A DNA stretch of 64,000 nt from Desulfosarcina widdelii (GTDB lineage Bacteria; Desulfobacterota; Desulfobacteria; Desulfobacterales; Desulfosarcinaceae), in assembly GCF_009688965.1 (NCBI RefSeq), contig NZ_AP021875.1:1426001-1490000 (forward strand). The letters run 5' to 3'. Within the stretch, counting starts at the first letter, position 1. Every line of letters begins with the position of its first letter. The notes beneath the pieces were generated by a model. It worked only from the letters and a program-made list of their open reading frames with translations. It was not told where the DNA came from and did not search any database. Below, in pieces: positions 9,224 to 17,737 of the stretch. The translations under genes were made by a program, and so were the position numbers.

Positions 9224-10583
9224 CCGCATTCTGATTGTGGATGACGACCCTGGCCACCTGACCACCTTAAAGACGATCACCCGCAGTTGGGGATATGCCG
9301 TTGAAACCGCCGATGACGGTGATAGGGCCGTGGAACGGGTGACGACCGATCCGTTCGACCTGGTATTGATGGATGTTCGCATGGCCAAAATGGGCGGCAT
9401 CGAAGCACTGGAACAGATCAGGTCGTACAACCCTTCCATCCCGGTCATTATCATGACAGCCTATTCATCAGTCGAATCGGCGGTAGACGCCCTGAAGGCC
9501 GGCGCCTACGACTACCTGATCAAGCCGCTGGACTTCGAAGTGTTGAAGCTGACGCTGGAACGGGCCCGGGAGCACGCCGGACTGAAGGCGGAAAACGAAC
9601 TGCTCAAAAGGAAATTGCGGGCCGATCCGGACACCCCCAATATCATCGGCAAGAGCGCGGCCATGAGGGCGCTGCTGGAGATGCTGGCCATGACCGCACC
9701 GTCCGAGGCCACCGTCCTGGTCAACGGGGAAAGCGGCACCGGCAAAGAGTTGATCGCACGCTCGCTGCATGTCAACAGCCCCCGCAAGGATCAGCCCCTG
9801 GTGATCGTCAACTGTGCGGCCATCACCGAAACCCTTCTGGAGTCGGAGCTGTTCGGGCACGAAAAGGGCGCATTCACCGGGGCTGACAGGCGCCGCGAAG
9901 GCAAATTCATGCAGGCCGACCGCGGCACCATCTTTCTGGACGAGATCGCCGAGACGACACCGACCATGCAGGCCAAGCTGCTGCGGGTGCTTCAGCAAAA
10001 GGAAATTCAACGGGTGGGCGGTGAGGCGGTCATTCCGGTGGATGTGCGCATCGTGGCCGCCACCAATCGCGACCTCGAGGTCGAGGTGGCCGAGGGACGC
10101 TTCCGGGAGGACCTGTTTTATCGCCTCAACGTCATGCCCCTGAACGTGCCGCCTCTCCGGGAGCGCCTGGACGATATCCCCCTGCTGGCCGATTATTTTC
10201 TGAAACGTTATGCCGAGAAAAACCGCAAGCCCGTTAAGGGCTTTACCCCTCTGTCGATGGATATGCTGCTCAAGTATGACTGGCCCGGAAACGTGCGGGA
10301 ACTGGAAAACGCCGTCGAGCGGGCTGTCATCCTCCTGACCGGCGACCACATCACCGAGAAGCAGTTGCCCTTGAATATCGTCAGGAAATACCCTGAACTG
10401 GATCGATCCGGGGCATCGGCGTCCCCACCGCCGGACGGCACCCGCTCGCTGGAAGAGATCGAGAGGGAGGCCATTACGGCCACCCTGCAGGCCACGGACG
10501 GCAATAAAAGCGAGGCCGCCCGGCGCCTGGGCATCACGCGCAAGACCCTGCACAACAAGTTGAAAAGCTATGGCATCGGATGA
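9204..10583 (+). CDS. zraR: ZraR-like sigma-54-dependent response regulator
   Basis: 459 residues in the NtrC order: receiver (about 5-120, phospho-acceptor Asp57 in LVLMDVRM), AAA+ domain (about 145-380) with Walker A GESGTGKE, the sigma-54 contact loop GAFTGA, Walker B-like IFLDEIAE and R-finger region, then a C-terminal Fis-type helix-turn-helix (EAARRLGITRKTLHNKLK). It should activate transcription from -24/-12 promoters when phosphorylated by the upstream kinase. The start ATG at 9204 lies inside the kinase gene (20-base overlap) behind AAGGAAG; the longer reading from 9165 would be translated from within the kinase ATPase domain and is unlikely. A sigma-54 promoter is visible 200 bases downstream, ahead of the zraP-like gene. 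Confidence 0.93.
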   Translation: MTANRLSRILIVDDDPGHLTTLKTITRSWGYAVETADDGDRAVERVTTDPFDLVLMDVRMAKMGGIEALEQIRSYNPSIPVIIMTAYSSVESAVDALKAGAYDYLIKPLDFEVLKLTLERAREHAGLKAENELLKRKLRADPDTPNIIGKSAAMRALLEMLAMTAPSEATVLVNGESGTGKELIARSLHVNSPRKDQPLVIVNCAAITETLLESELFGHEKGAFTGADRRREGKFMQADRGTIFLDEIAETTPTMQAKLLRVLQQKEIQRVGGEAVIPVDVRIVAATNRDLEVEVAEGRFREDLFYRLNVMPLNVPPLRERLDDIPLLADYFLKRYAEKNRKPVKGFTPLSMDMLLKYDWPGNVRELENAVERAVILLTGDHITEKQLPLNIVRKYPELDRSGASASPPPDGTRSLEEIEREAITATLQATDGNKSEAARRLGITRKTLHNKLKSYGIG

Positions 10584-10613
10584 CGGAGCCGACAGTCTAT
10601 AGACGCCATCGAC

Positions 10614-10672
10614 GGGCTGGCTATTTTTTACCCACCACTAATGGGTGTCCGGCCCAAGACTGTTTCTTTTTT
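10614..10672 (+). terminator. Nested inverted repeat followed by T-rich run
   Basis: Outer arms GGGCTGG / CCGGCCC (one mismatch) enclose inner arms ACCCA / TGGGT; a T-rich run follows at 10662-10672. It lies directly after the zraR-like gene and before the sigma-54 promoter, so a terminator is likely, but the T-run starts about 7 bases from the outer arm and the structure could instead be a binding site. Confidence 0.4.
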
Positions 10673-10787
10673 ACACGGTAAGTACCGATCCGGTCCGGAC
10701 CATTATCATTTCCAAACCTCCCTCGAGAGCAGAAAAACCCTATAAAATCAATGCCTAATAACGAGAATGGGAAACCCTTCCGTCGTC

Positions 10788-10802
10788 TGGCACATGCCTT
10801 GC
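10788..10802 (+). promoter_or_regulatory. Sigma-54 (-24/-12) promoter of the zraP-like gene
   Basis: TGGCAC-ATGCC-TTGC matches the sigma-54 consensus TGGCAC-N5-TTGC at every conserved position with the required spacing. It lies 78 bases before the zraP-like start codon and just behind a gene for a sigma-54 activator of the NtrC type, so activation by the ZraR-like regulator is the obvious reading. Confidence 0.87.
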
Positions 10803-10880
10803 CATTACCATAACCAGAAATATGGTACCGCCTTGGCGGTGCGGATTCAAAGCTTAACGAACCTTGAAAGGAGAACGTCA

Positions 10881-11405
10881 ATGAATATCAACAAAAAATC
10901 TACTTTTGGTTTGGCGGCTGTGCTTACCCTGGCAATCGCTGCTGTCGCTTTTGCGCACGGAAGTTCGGGGTATGGATCGCATATGGGCGGCTACGGCGGC
11001 CACATGATGGGACCGGGCTACGACGGCGGATACATGATGGGACCAGGCTACGGTAACCACATGAGGGGATGGGATTCCGATGACGGCCCGTATTGCCGCG
11101 GTCATGCCGCATGGGGCAACCTGTCCGACGAGAATGCGGCCAAACTGGAGGCATCCCAGGAGAAGTTCTACAGGGATACTCGGGAACTGCGCGATCGAAT
11201 GGAAGATAAAGAAATCGCCCTGCGCAGTGAAATGAACAGGGATAATCCAGACCATGCCAAGGTCTATGAACTGCAAAAAGAGATTTCCTCTCTGCGCGCC
11301 GACTTCGACCAGAAGGCCCTGGCCCATCGACTGGAGGTCCGCAAGCTGCTGCCGGACAACTACCGGGGAAGCGGTTATGGCCATGGCCGCGGATATTGCT
11401 GGTAG
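10881..11405 (+). CDS. zraP: ZraP-like periplasmic zinc-resistance/chaperone protein
   Basis: 174 residues with a signal peptide (cleavage expected after V-A-F-A-H, about residue 26). A Gly/His/Met/Tyr-rich section (about 27-70, repeated M-M-G-P-G-Y units) precedes a helical CpxP/ZraP-type domain (about 78-160: LSDENAAKLEASQEKFYRDT, then ELRDRMEDKEIALRSEM) and a C-terminal G-H-G-R-G-Y-C-W that could bind metal. ZraP proteins bind zinc and act as periplasmic chaperones that also damp the ZraSR system. ATG at 10881 follows AAAGGAG; an upstream in-frame ATG at 10767 lies ahead of the promoter and is rejected. Located downstream of zraSR and directly behind a sigma-54 promoter. Confidence 0.87.
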   Translation: MNINKKSTFGLAAVLTLAIAAVAFAHGSSGYGSHMGGYGGHMMGPGYDGGYMMGPGYGNHMRGWDSDDGPYCRGHAAWGNLSDENAAKLEASQEKFYRDTRELRDRMEDKEIALRSEMNRDNPDHAKVYELQKEISSLRADFDQKALAHRLEVRKLLPDNYRGSGYGHGRGYCW

Positions 11406-11418
11406 GCTGCAAAGCTGC

Positions 11419-11443
11419 TCCGGGGTGGTCCATCCGCCCCGGA
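11419..11443 (+). promoter_or_regulatory. Intergenic hairpin between zraP-like and SHOCT genes
   Basis: TCCGGGGTGG / CCGCCCCGGA form a 10-bp stem (one G-U pair) around a 5-base loop. No T-run follows, so it more likely stabilises the upstream zraP transcript or reduces read-through than terminates fully. Confidence 0.5.
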
Positions 11444-11476
11444 CAGTCGATCTTTCGAGAAGAAAAGGAGGCTTCA

Positions 11477-11839
11477 ATGAGCAGAAAAACCAGCACATTG
11501 TTGAGTCTGGGAATCTCCATCGCACTGATCGCGGGTACCATCTGGTTTCTGTTCGATCACCAGAACAGCTTCGGCTACGGCAATGGTCGCTGGATCATGC
11601 CGCATCACATGACCATAGGAGGTACTGGCATGGGAATCATCATGATTCTATTCTGGCTGGCCGTAATCGCAGCCATCGCGATGGCTGTTTCAGGCGCCGT
11701 TTCCGGCAGACAATCCTCGGACAGTCCCCGGAACCAGCGGCTGCCCGATGCGATGGAAATTCTTAAACGTCGATATGCCAACGGTGAGATCGATAAGCTG
11801 CAATACCAGGCCATGAAAAAAGAGCTGCAACACGACTGA
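11477..11839 (+). CDS. SHOCT-domain membrane protein
   Basis: 120 residues: transmembrane helix near residues 7-26, a short loop with H-x-x-H (PHHMT), a second helix about 50-72, then a C-terminal SHOCT motif (about 88-118; MEILKRRYANGEIDKLQYQ ends in the usual K-K-E-L). SHOCT motifs are short helical appendages common on small membrane or surface proteins. ATG at 11477 follows AAGGAGG. It lies 72 bases after the zraP-like gene, beyond a hairpin, and is likely part of the same sigma-54-controlled unit. Its specific role is unknown; a link to metal or envelope stress is suggested only by context. Confidence 0.8.
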   Translation: MSRKTSTLLSLGISIALIAGTIWFLFDHQNSFGYGNGRWIMPHHMTIGGTGMGIIMILFWLAVIAAIAMAVSGAVSGRQSSDSPRNQRLPDAMEILKRRYANGEIDKLQYQAMKKELQHD

Positions 11840-11965
11840 CGGCAGCGTGGGTTGATGCAAACGAAAGATGTCCCCGGACCTCCCACAGCCAGTCGACTGA
11901 CGATGCCGTCCGACGATCGCATGAGACCATGTGAAAAAGACAAACCGACCCAGCGAGGTGTTCTT

Positions 11966-12493
11966 ATGGCTGAACAAGTGGGTATCGTTATCAAACAGGA
12001 ATCGAGCAAGGTTGCTTGGGTGGCAACCGAGCGGAAAGGCGGCTGCGGCGGGTGCCACGCTTCCCCCCATGGCTGCCGGCGCTGCCAGTCACCGGCAAAG
12101 ATGGAAAGCCGGGTGGCCAATCCCGTGGGGGCGAAACCCGGCGACCGGGTCAGGATCCAGCTTTCATCGGAGAACCTATACCTCGGTGCGGCGATCTTAT
12201 ATCTGCTCCCGGTCTTCGGGCTTCTTTTAGGGGCGTTTACGGGAGGCTGGCTGTCGCCGACATTTGGCCTGGCGGCAACGACCGGCACCATCGGCGGCAC
12301 CGCTGCCGGTTTTGGTTTCGGCTTTGCCGCCGTCATGGTTCTGGACCGCACATCCGTGATCCGTCGGCGGACCACGCCGACCATTACGACGGTCCTGTCC
12401 CGGCCCGCGGGAATTCCGCACAGGAAAATTACATCCTGTGTCGGTCAGCCGGGGGTGTGTACCCGAGAAGATCCTTTGCTGCATTCTCTTTGA
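11966..12493 (+). CDS. RseC/SoxR-reducing-system-like membrane protein
   Basis: 175 residues. The N-terminal part (about 1-60) has the RseC pattern: G-I-V-I-K, then a cysteine cluster C-x-x-C (GGCGGCHASPHGCRRC) where RseC/RsxC-accessory proteins carry C-x5-C-x2-C. Two transmembrane helices follow (about 72-95 and 100-127, Gly/Ala-rich). The last 45 residues are basic and unlike the family, so the C terminus may have drifted. RseC proteins take part in resetting SoxR or modulate RseA; in anaerobes they are usually linked to Rnf complexes, which are not seen here. ATG at 11966 after GAGGTG is chosen; an upstream ATG at 11852 lacks a ribosome site. Confidence 0.7.
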   Translation: MAEQVGIVIKQESSKVAWVATERKGGCGGCHASPHGCRRCQSPAKMESRVANPVGAKPGDRVRIQLSSENLYLGAAILYLLPVFGLLLGAFTGGWLSPTFGLAATTGTIGGTAAGFGFGFAAVMVLDRTSVIRRRTTPTITTVLSRPAGIPHRKITSCVGQPGVCTREDPLLHSL

Positions 12494-12657
12494 AGCGTAA
12501 AATCCAACCGGCAGCCTACCCATAAAAAGGCGGCTCAATAACGGCGGTACTGCCGGCAAATCAATTGGTCACCTGATTTCCTGTAGGCAATGGGCGGGAT
12601 AGCGTTAAGGAATGATGATCGATAAACGCCAAACGAAGCGGAGAAACCACCTGTCTT

Positions 12658-12954
12658 TTGGTCTGCTATCCGGGAATTTTTCTACTTTATTCTGCCGTGG
12701 ATGTCACCGTTGTCGGTGATTCAACGCAGTCATGGTCGATCGCACTTCCCCTGGCAAACTGGTGGCAGCGACCGGATCATAGTCAACTGCCTCAGATTTT
12801 CCATCACCGTGGTCAGTCTATCCGTTGTTCAATGGTTGACTGCCCTGCTGCCGGCGCTTTATCTGCTCCTTGTGCTGGGTTGCTAGTCCTATCGTTGGGA
12901 TTGCTCGCCATGAAACCCTTATCGCCAGATAGCGTTCCAATTGAAAAAGATTAA
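12658..12954 (+). pseudogene. Remnant of an MFS transporter gene (C-terminal quarter)
   Basis: Across two reading frames this stretch reproduces the last 80 or so residues of the MFS protein encoded at 6027-7223: VTVVGDS in one frame, then IVNCLRFSITVVSLSVVQW in another (compare LVNCIGFSITVVSLAVVQW), then LLAMKPLS back in the first (compare LIAMRPLS). At least two frameshifts and loss of the first three quarters make it non-functional. It is a relic of a duplication or of a lost paralogous gene. It lies behind the RseC-like gene in a 750-bp region with no intact gene. Confidence 0.82.
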
Positions 12955-13243
12955 AGGAAAAAATGAAGGGAAACAGAGACAAATAGAATTGGCCGCCAAC
13001 ACATCCCAAAATGTAGGCTGCTTTATGGCTCGCAACTCTATAGCGTTTGTACCCAATTAAAATAAAAAAGCCGGGTTCGATCCGGTTTCATCGCTCTTTG
13101 ACAATTTGTGGTGGTACATCGATCTCATCTGATGCATTTAATGTTCGGTTGGAGTCGCTTGTTCAGCTTTGACATCTGAGTTAACCACCGGGTTATTTTT
13201 CCTTTCACCGATAATGTTTTGACAATCGCATTATAATTATCTG
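12955..13243. other. Intergenic region with a minus-strand terminator-like hairpin
   Basis: No open frame of note. It contains a hairpin (13064-13088) reading as a terminator on the minus strand and otherwise AT-rich sequence. Confidence 0.5.
13064..13088 (-). terminator. Terminator-like hairpin for the minus-strand solute-binding protein gene
   Basis: On the minus strand AAACCGG, a 7-base loop, CCGGCTT and a run of T form a stem with one mismatch followed by TTTTTT. It lies 155 bases after the stop of the gene at 13244-14041. Confidence 0.5.
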
Positions 13244-14041
13244 TTATTTCTTGCGTAATACACTCATACAATTTATCTTTTTTCCATATTGTTTAAGCAG
13301 TTCTTCATACAAATTTTCCTTGTAAATATCTTCAACGATTCGTTTAAGAATTATCCGGATTTTCTGCGGGAGATCTTTTCTCACAAAGATCCATTGCTTT
13401 TTGTTGCACTCAATCAAGATAACTTTCCCAAAATCGGCAGGTGTGAATCGTGCTTCTTGCATCCAGTAATAATAGGCTGGCTCGGAAAAGACGGCTCCGT
13501 CATATGGGCGACTATACAACATTTTGAGACTCTGTTGGTAACTACTCACCCGATTGATCTCTTTTGGCGGCAGTCTATCGAGTTTTGGGTAAGAGGCAGA
13601 ATGATGATAAATTAATTTTTTCCCTTTAAAATCCTCAATTTTTTCAATTCCGGAGCCTTTTTTGGCAACGACAATCACATTAATTTTAAATTGAATGGAC
13701 AGCTTATCGCCGGCATCCAGAGCAGCTTGATGAGCCTGAGACGAGATCAGATCAATCTTTCCATGTTTTAGCATCTGGTACATTCTGTTATGAGGCAAAA
13801 TTTTATTTTCAAACGGAAGCCCTGACCTAATGCCGATTTCCTGATTCAGTTCATAGATAATTCCATGCTTTTCGTGCTGTGAATCTTCCCACCCGTAGGG
13901 AGGAAGATCCATCGTGCCGATTTTCAGGATGGTGGGTTCCGCAGCTGATTGTTGCGCTTCAGTGACGGTAACACCGCATGTCCATATGACAAAACACCAT
14001 AGGCATATCGCGCACAGTCTCATCCGGTTGAATTTTGTCAT
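13244..14041 (-). CDS. Periplasmic solute-binding protein, family 3-like (orphan)
   Basis: 265 residues, signal peptide about 1-30 (cleavage near T-E-A-Q-Q), then a family 3 type extracellular solute-binding fold: LKIGTMDLPPYGWED opening strand, G-I-I-Y-E-L-N-Q-E-I, and later I-E-D-F-K-G-K-K-L, the hinge segment typical for the family. It is a distant member: the binding Arg segment is not obvious. No permease or ATPase gene is adjacent, so it may supply another transporter or serve as a receptor. The ATG follows GAGGGAG. Base composition is clearly AT-richer than its neighbours, which suggests separate acquisition. A second orphan of similar type lies at 57980-58759. Confidence 0.8.
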   Translation of the reverse strand: MTKFNRMRLCAICLWCFVIWTCGVTVTEAQQSAAEPTILKIGTMDLPPYGWEDSQHEKHGIIYELNQEIGIRSGLPFENKILPHNRMYQMLKHGKIDLISSQAHQAALDAGDKLSIQFKINVIVVAKKGSGIEKIEDFKGKKLIYHHSASYPKLDRLPPKEINRVSSYQQSLKMLYSRPYDGAVFSEPAYYYWMQEARFTPADFGKVILIECNKKQWIFVRKDLPQKIRIILKRIVEDIYKENLYEELLKQYGKKINCMSVLRKK

Positions 14042-14248
14042 TACTCCCTCTTTATCAGGATGTTAGATCGAAATAATGATCGCACTTTCACGCTTCAAAA
14101 AGCAACGTTAAATTTTTAAAGCCTGTTTCCGGTAGAGAAGATTAAGCGCCACTTTTCCGATGAACGAGATTCAGTGCGCCACCACAGATTTTAAAGAGGG
14201 TATTTAATTACAAGGACTAAGAAACACATCATCTTAGATAAACATGAA

Positions 14249-14848
14249 TCAGCCATTCATCTCTATAGCCATCCGGTTAATCACGATCCCGTGGCTTTTG
14301 CCAAACTGCATGATTGCTTCAGGCTGGTAATCTCCGACGAGATAAGTTTCCAGAAAGGCGGGCGTATTCAGCATGTGCAGAATATAAGAAAGGTGGCCGC
14401 TGTAGCCGTTGTCGTCCAATTGCTGCAGGGCTTTGATGGCCTCATCCCCAAGGCCCATCACCTGTTTGCTGAGTACCGGATGCTGACTTGGGCTGCATGT
14501 TTTAAGGGAGTAGATCCTTCGACAGGCAAAGGGACGGTGATCGTAAATCATGCAGGCCCTGTTTTTCATCAGCAGCGGGCAGGCGGAAGGCTGATTGCGT
14601 TCCCGGCGCTTCATATCGGCAGCCAGGGCCTTTTTGACGGCCACCTGCCGGCTACGCGGCAGCCGCTGGATGCAGTTTTGAATTACCCTGCCCTCCAGAG
14701 TGGTGATGTGAATACTGCCCGCATCGGTGCAGCAGAAGGCACAGCCTTTGGCACAGGCGGCCTCGGCCTTGTAAGATGCTGCAGCTTTTTCAAAATCCTC
14801 GTAGATGGCTTGCATTTGTTTAATTTTTTCTTCCATAGAATCCATCAT
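14249..14848 (-). CDS. YkgJ-family cysteine cluster protein
   Basis: 199 residues with the cysteine pattern of the YkgJ/CxxCxxCC family: C-A-K-G-C-A-F-C-C near residue 30, then S-A-C-P-L-L...R-A-C-M-I-Y-D-H-R-P-F-A-C-R-R, which is the second half of the probable Fe-S or zinc cluster. The family's function is unproven; members are thought to bind a metal cluster. The ATG at 14848 stands behind CCGGGG; the open frame continues upstream but that part overlaps the next gene and has no family similarity. It lies about 85 bases downstream of the histidine kinase gene on the same strand. Confidence 0.85.
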   Translation of the reverse strand: MMDSMEEKIKQMQAIYEDFEKAAASYKAEAACAKGCAFCCTDAGSIHITTLEGRVIQNCIQRLPRSRQVAVKKALAADMKRRERNQPSACPLLMKNRACMIYDHRPFACRRIYSLKTCSPSQHPVLSKQVMGLGDEAIKALQQLDDNGYSGHLSYILHMLNTPAFLETYLVGDYQPEAIMQFGKSHGIVINRMAIEMNG

Positions 14849-14933
14849 AATCCCCGGATAGAATAATCGCGGCAGGAAGCCGCTCCTACGATCACCCTTC
14901 CCTCGTCCCTCATCCGACCTCAGCCCTCCGACT

Positions 14934-16847
14934 TCAGTCCTCCGCCCCTCCGGGCAAAATAATACTAACCGTACACCCCGCCCCATCGTTATTCTCCGCC
15001 TTGACCCGTCCACCCATGGCAACCACGAATTTCTTAACTAGGGCCAGGCCAATGCCGGTTCCACCGGTGGTACGGTTCAGGTCGTTGTCCACCCGGTAGA
15101 AATCGTCGAATACCCGTCTGAGCGCCCGTTTGGGAATACCCGGCCCGGTGTCGGACACCTTCAGCGTGACTCCGTCGTTACCGGTGCCGGCAGCAATGGT
15201 GATGCGCTTTTCCGGCAGATGCCGTCCGAACTTGATGCTGTTTTCCATGAGGTTGATCAACACCTGAACCAGCACCTCCCGGTCATAGGTGCAGGTCTGA
15301 ATACCACCGGCAATTACGGTCAGTTCGAATCCCTCTCGCGCCAGGCTTTCGCCCATGACCGCCTGCACCTCGTCGAGCACATCGCTCAAGTCCCCTTGCC
15401 TGAGATCGAATCGCCGGGTCTGCTTCTCCAGTCTGGACAATTCGAGGACATTGTTGATCAGTCCGGACAACCGGGCGCTCTCCGAAGCCAGGATGCCAAA
15501 ATACTCCTGCTCGCGCTCGGGCGTGGCGGCGATGCCCTGGTCCAGCATTTCGATATACATGCGAATGTTGGTCAGCGGCGTCTTGAGTTCATGGGTCACC
15601 GCGGATACGAACCGTGAACGCCGCTCCGACAAGTCCAGAACGGCCCGCGCACTGTGGTAAATGGCCACCAGTCCGGCCACCATCACGACGCCCAGGATAA
15701 ACAGCGCCAGGGTGAGGGTTTGCCGGGCCGGCGAGGAAGGAAGAGACACGGCAACCATTTCGGCGCTGAGAAATCCAAAGGGAGCGGGAAACGTCCTTGC
15801 GGCCACCCAATCTTCTTCCTGGAGCATCGCTTGACCGGCGGACGGACGGCCCATGGCGCTTCGACCGGCAGCATTCAACACCAGGCGGGTATAGCCGGAG
15901 ATGGGTTGGGTCGTATAATAGGTTGCCAGCAGGTGGTCCAGAAACGGTCGCAGTTCTATAACGAACCCCTGCCGATAGATCTGCCCCTGGATGCCGATCC
16001 GCCGGAAGATGAACACCCGCTCTTCGTCGATGGCGACGGCCTGCAGAGGGGCCACCTCGGCCTGGAACCTCTCGACGGATGGTTTCGAATGTCCTTGAAC
16101 CGCCCCCCTTCGCTCCAGCAAAGGTACGGGCGCCGAAGAAGGGGGTGCTGCCGCGCGGTATTCGGGCGCTGCCTCGGCGTCCAACGCCTCGTCGACCTCG
16201 GCTTCGTAGTCCCACGGTCGTTTATAAGCCTGGACTTCCTGCCGGGCCAGGTTCTGGGCCTGGTCGGCGGTGATCTCTTCCACCCGGGACTTTTTCTGGC
16301 CGAGGACGGTTTTGGATTTGCTGCCTACGGGCGCCTTGATAAAGCGGTCGGCGAATGCGGAAGACTCTTTTTTAGCCACCGTTTTCTCCTTCTGCTTCTT
16401 CTCGGAAGGTTCGGTTCGTGGAGCCTGTGCAACGAACTTGCGCTGGTTGAAAACCGAGTTGATAGCTTTAAGCTGCCGCAAGCGCGGGGCATATGCATCC
16501 GTTACCTGTCCGGAATCCGCGGCCAGGGGCGTCTGAAAGGTTCCATCCGGATTGTTCTGAAAATAGCCCAGGATATAGGTCTCTTTGGGAATGCCTGCCA
16601 GAGGCGATGTGACCCTTCTGCCCTCCTGCACCAGGGTATGGCTGTATTCGTCCACGGCGCGGCTTTCTTCCCGCCGGACCAGTTCGCTGAGTTCGGCTTC
16701 GATTTCGTCCAGCAGTTGCCCCGCAAAGAACCGCACCTGGGACCGGGCCTCCCGGTTCAGTGTGATGTAAGTCCGCCAAGCGACGAATGCCAAAGGCAAA
16801 GAGATCAGCAGGCAGAAAACGATCATGTATAGACGCAGTTTTCTCAA
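14934..16847 (-). CDS. Sensor histidine kinase with large extracytoplasmic domain
   Basis: 637 residues. Transmembrane helix 1 (about 7-26), a long extracytoplasmic region (about 27-370) with a low-complexity Lys/Glu and Ala/Pro-rich middle, transmembrane helix 2 (about 375-397), HisKA with His419 in SAVTHELKTPLTNIRMYIEM, and a HATPase_c domain with N-box NLMENSIKFG and G boxes DTGPGIP and GTGIGLALV. The gene overlaps the response regulator gene upstream by four bases (ATGA), so the pair is one operon. The divergent neighbour is the VWA/PspA/MscS envelope operon, making envelope stress a plausible signal; no ligand can be read from the sequence. Confidence 0.9.
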   Translation of the reverse strand: MRKLRLYMIVFCLLISLPLAFVAWRTYITLNREARSQVRFFAGQLLDEIEAELSELVRREESRAVDEYSHTLVQEGRRVTSPLAGIPKETYILGYFQNNPDGTFQTPLAADSGQVTDAYAPRLRQLKAINSVFNQRKFVAQAPRTEPSEKKQKEKTVAKKESSAFADRFIKAPVGSKSKTVLGQKKSRVEEITADQAQNLARQEVQAYKRPWDYEAEVDEALDAEAAPEYRAAAPPSSAPVPLLERRGAVQGHSKPSVERFQAEVAPLQAVAIDEERVFIFRRIGIQGQIYRQGFVIELRPFLDHLLATYYTTQPISGYTRLVLNAAGRSAMGRPSAGQAMLQEEDWVAARTFPAPFGFLSAEMVAVSLPSSPARQTLTLALFILGVVMVAGLVAIYHSARAVLDLSERRSRFVSAVTHELKTPLTNIRMYIEMLDQGIAATPEREQEYFGILASESARLSGLINNVLELSRLEKQTRRFDLRQGDLSDVLDEVQAVMGESLAREGFELTVIAGGIQTCTYDREVLVQVLINLMENSIKFGRHLPEKRITIAAGTGNDGVTLKVSDTGPGIPKRALRRVFDDFYRVDNDLNRTTGGTGIGLALVKKFVVAMGGRVKAENNDGAGCTVSIILPGGAED

Positions 16848-17542
16848 GACTCCGACTCCAGACGGTACCCTTCGCCCCGGACGGTCTCGATTAATCCCGA
16901 TCCATTGGTCAGCGAAGCGATCTTTTTTCTCAGTTTGAGCATGTGAATGTCCACGGTGCGGGTCTCGATCCCGGGGTCTTTGTAATGCCAGACCTCGGTA
17001 AGCAGTTCGGCCTTGGAAACGATGCGCTCCCTGTGGCGGAAAAGATAGACAACGATGTCCATCTCTCTGCGGGTCAGTGCTGCAGTGCGATCATCGCAGG
17101 TGGCCTGAAGGTTGAGGCCGTCGAAGAGAACGTCGCCGCATCGTATCCGCTCGTCCCCCATGGTTTTGCCGCTGCGTCTGAGAACGGCTTCCACCCGTAC
17201 CATCAACTCGCGCAGCGAAAAGGGTTTGCTCACGTAATCGTCCGCGCCGGCGGTAAACCCGGTAACGATATCGTCTTCGGAGCCTTTGGCGGTGAGCATG
17301 ATGACCGGCTGGGTCGGCCGCTTGCGGCGAATTTCACGACAGATGGAAAAGCCGTCGATACCGGGAAGCATCACGTCCAGCAGGATGAGGTCCCAGGCCC
17401 CCTCCAACGCCGATTCACATCCCCGGTTTCCGTCGGCCACGGTTTCGGCGTGGTATCCGTTGAACACGAGCACATCGCAAAGTCCTCTGGCGATGGCCGG
17501 ATCGTCTTCCACGACCAAGACGCTGGTTTTGGCCGGTTCCAT
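16844..17542 (-). CDS. OmpR/PhoB-family response regulator
   Basis: 232 residues: receiver domain (about 5-118; acidic pocket VEDD, phospho-Asp about 53 in LILLDVMLPG, Lys in YVSKPFSLRE) and a winged-helix DNA-binding domain (about 135-230; LTRREMDIVVYLFRH, then V-D-I-H-M-L-K-L-R-K-K and G-E-G-Y-R-L). The ATG at 17542 follows AAGGAAA; a longer open frame upstream crosses the intergenic palindromes and is rejected. It is coupled to the kinase gene by an ATGA overlap. The divergent arrangement with the VWA operon and two inverted repeats between them suggest that it controls itself and that operon. Confidence 0.92.
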   Translation of the reverse strand: MEPAKTSVLVVEDDPAIARGLCDVLVFNGYHAETVADGNRGCESALEGAWDLILLDVMLPGIDGFSICREIRRKRPTQPVIMLTAKGSEDDIVTGFTAGADDYVSKPFSLRELMVRVEAVLRRSGKTMGDERIRCGDVLFDGLNLQATCDDRTAALTRREMDIVVYLFRHRERIVSKAELLTEVWHYKDPGIETRTVDIHMLKLRKKIASLTNGSGLIETVRGEGYRLESES

Positions 17543-17621
17543 AATGGTTTCCTTTCCTCGGATGTCGTTGGACGTCAGGTTCATCCCTACCATCAATCGA
17601 ACCGCTTTCAAAGTAAAACTT

Positions 17622-17651
17622 ATGCAAAAACATGGGGCTAACCTTTTGCAT
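17622..17651. promoter_or_regulatory. Inverted repeat in the divergent regulator/VWA promoter region
   Basis: ATGCAAAA and TTTTGCAT, perfect 8-base arms 14 bases apart, between the response regulator gene and the divergent VWA operon. Likely an operator. Confidence 0.45.
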
Positions 17652-17659
17652 TTGTTTGA

Positions 17660-17688
17660 ATTGTAATCGCCGCCCACCACGTTACAAT
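17660..17688. promoter_or_regulatory. Second inverted repeat in the same divergent region
   Basis: ATTGTAA and TTACAAT, perfect 7-base arms 15 bases apart, 50 bases upstream of the VWA gene. It could be a second regulator site or flank the promoter. Confidence 0.4.
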
Positions 17689-17737
17689 CCACTTCAACAA
17701 CAAAGCGCCACCTTCGAATAACAAAAGGAGAACCGTT

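Noticed and set aside
8138..9454. 438-codon minus-strand open frame
   Set aside because: Antisense to the ZraS-like kinase, whose H, N and G boxes are intact.
13064..13090. GGTTCGATCC, reminiscent of a tRNA T-arm
   Set aside because: No matching acceptor, D or anticodon arms nearby; better explained as a minus-strand terminator hairpin.
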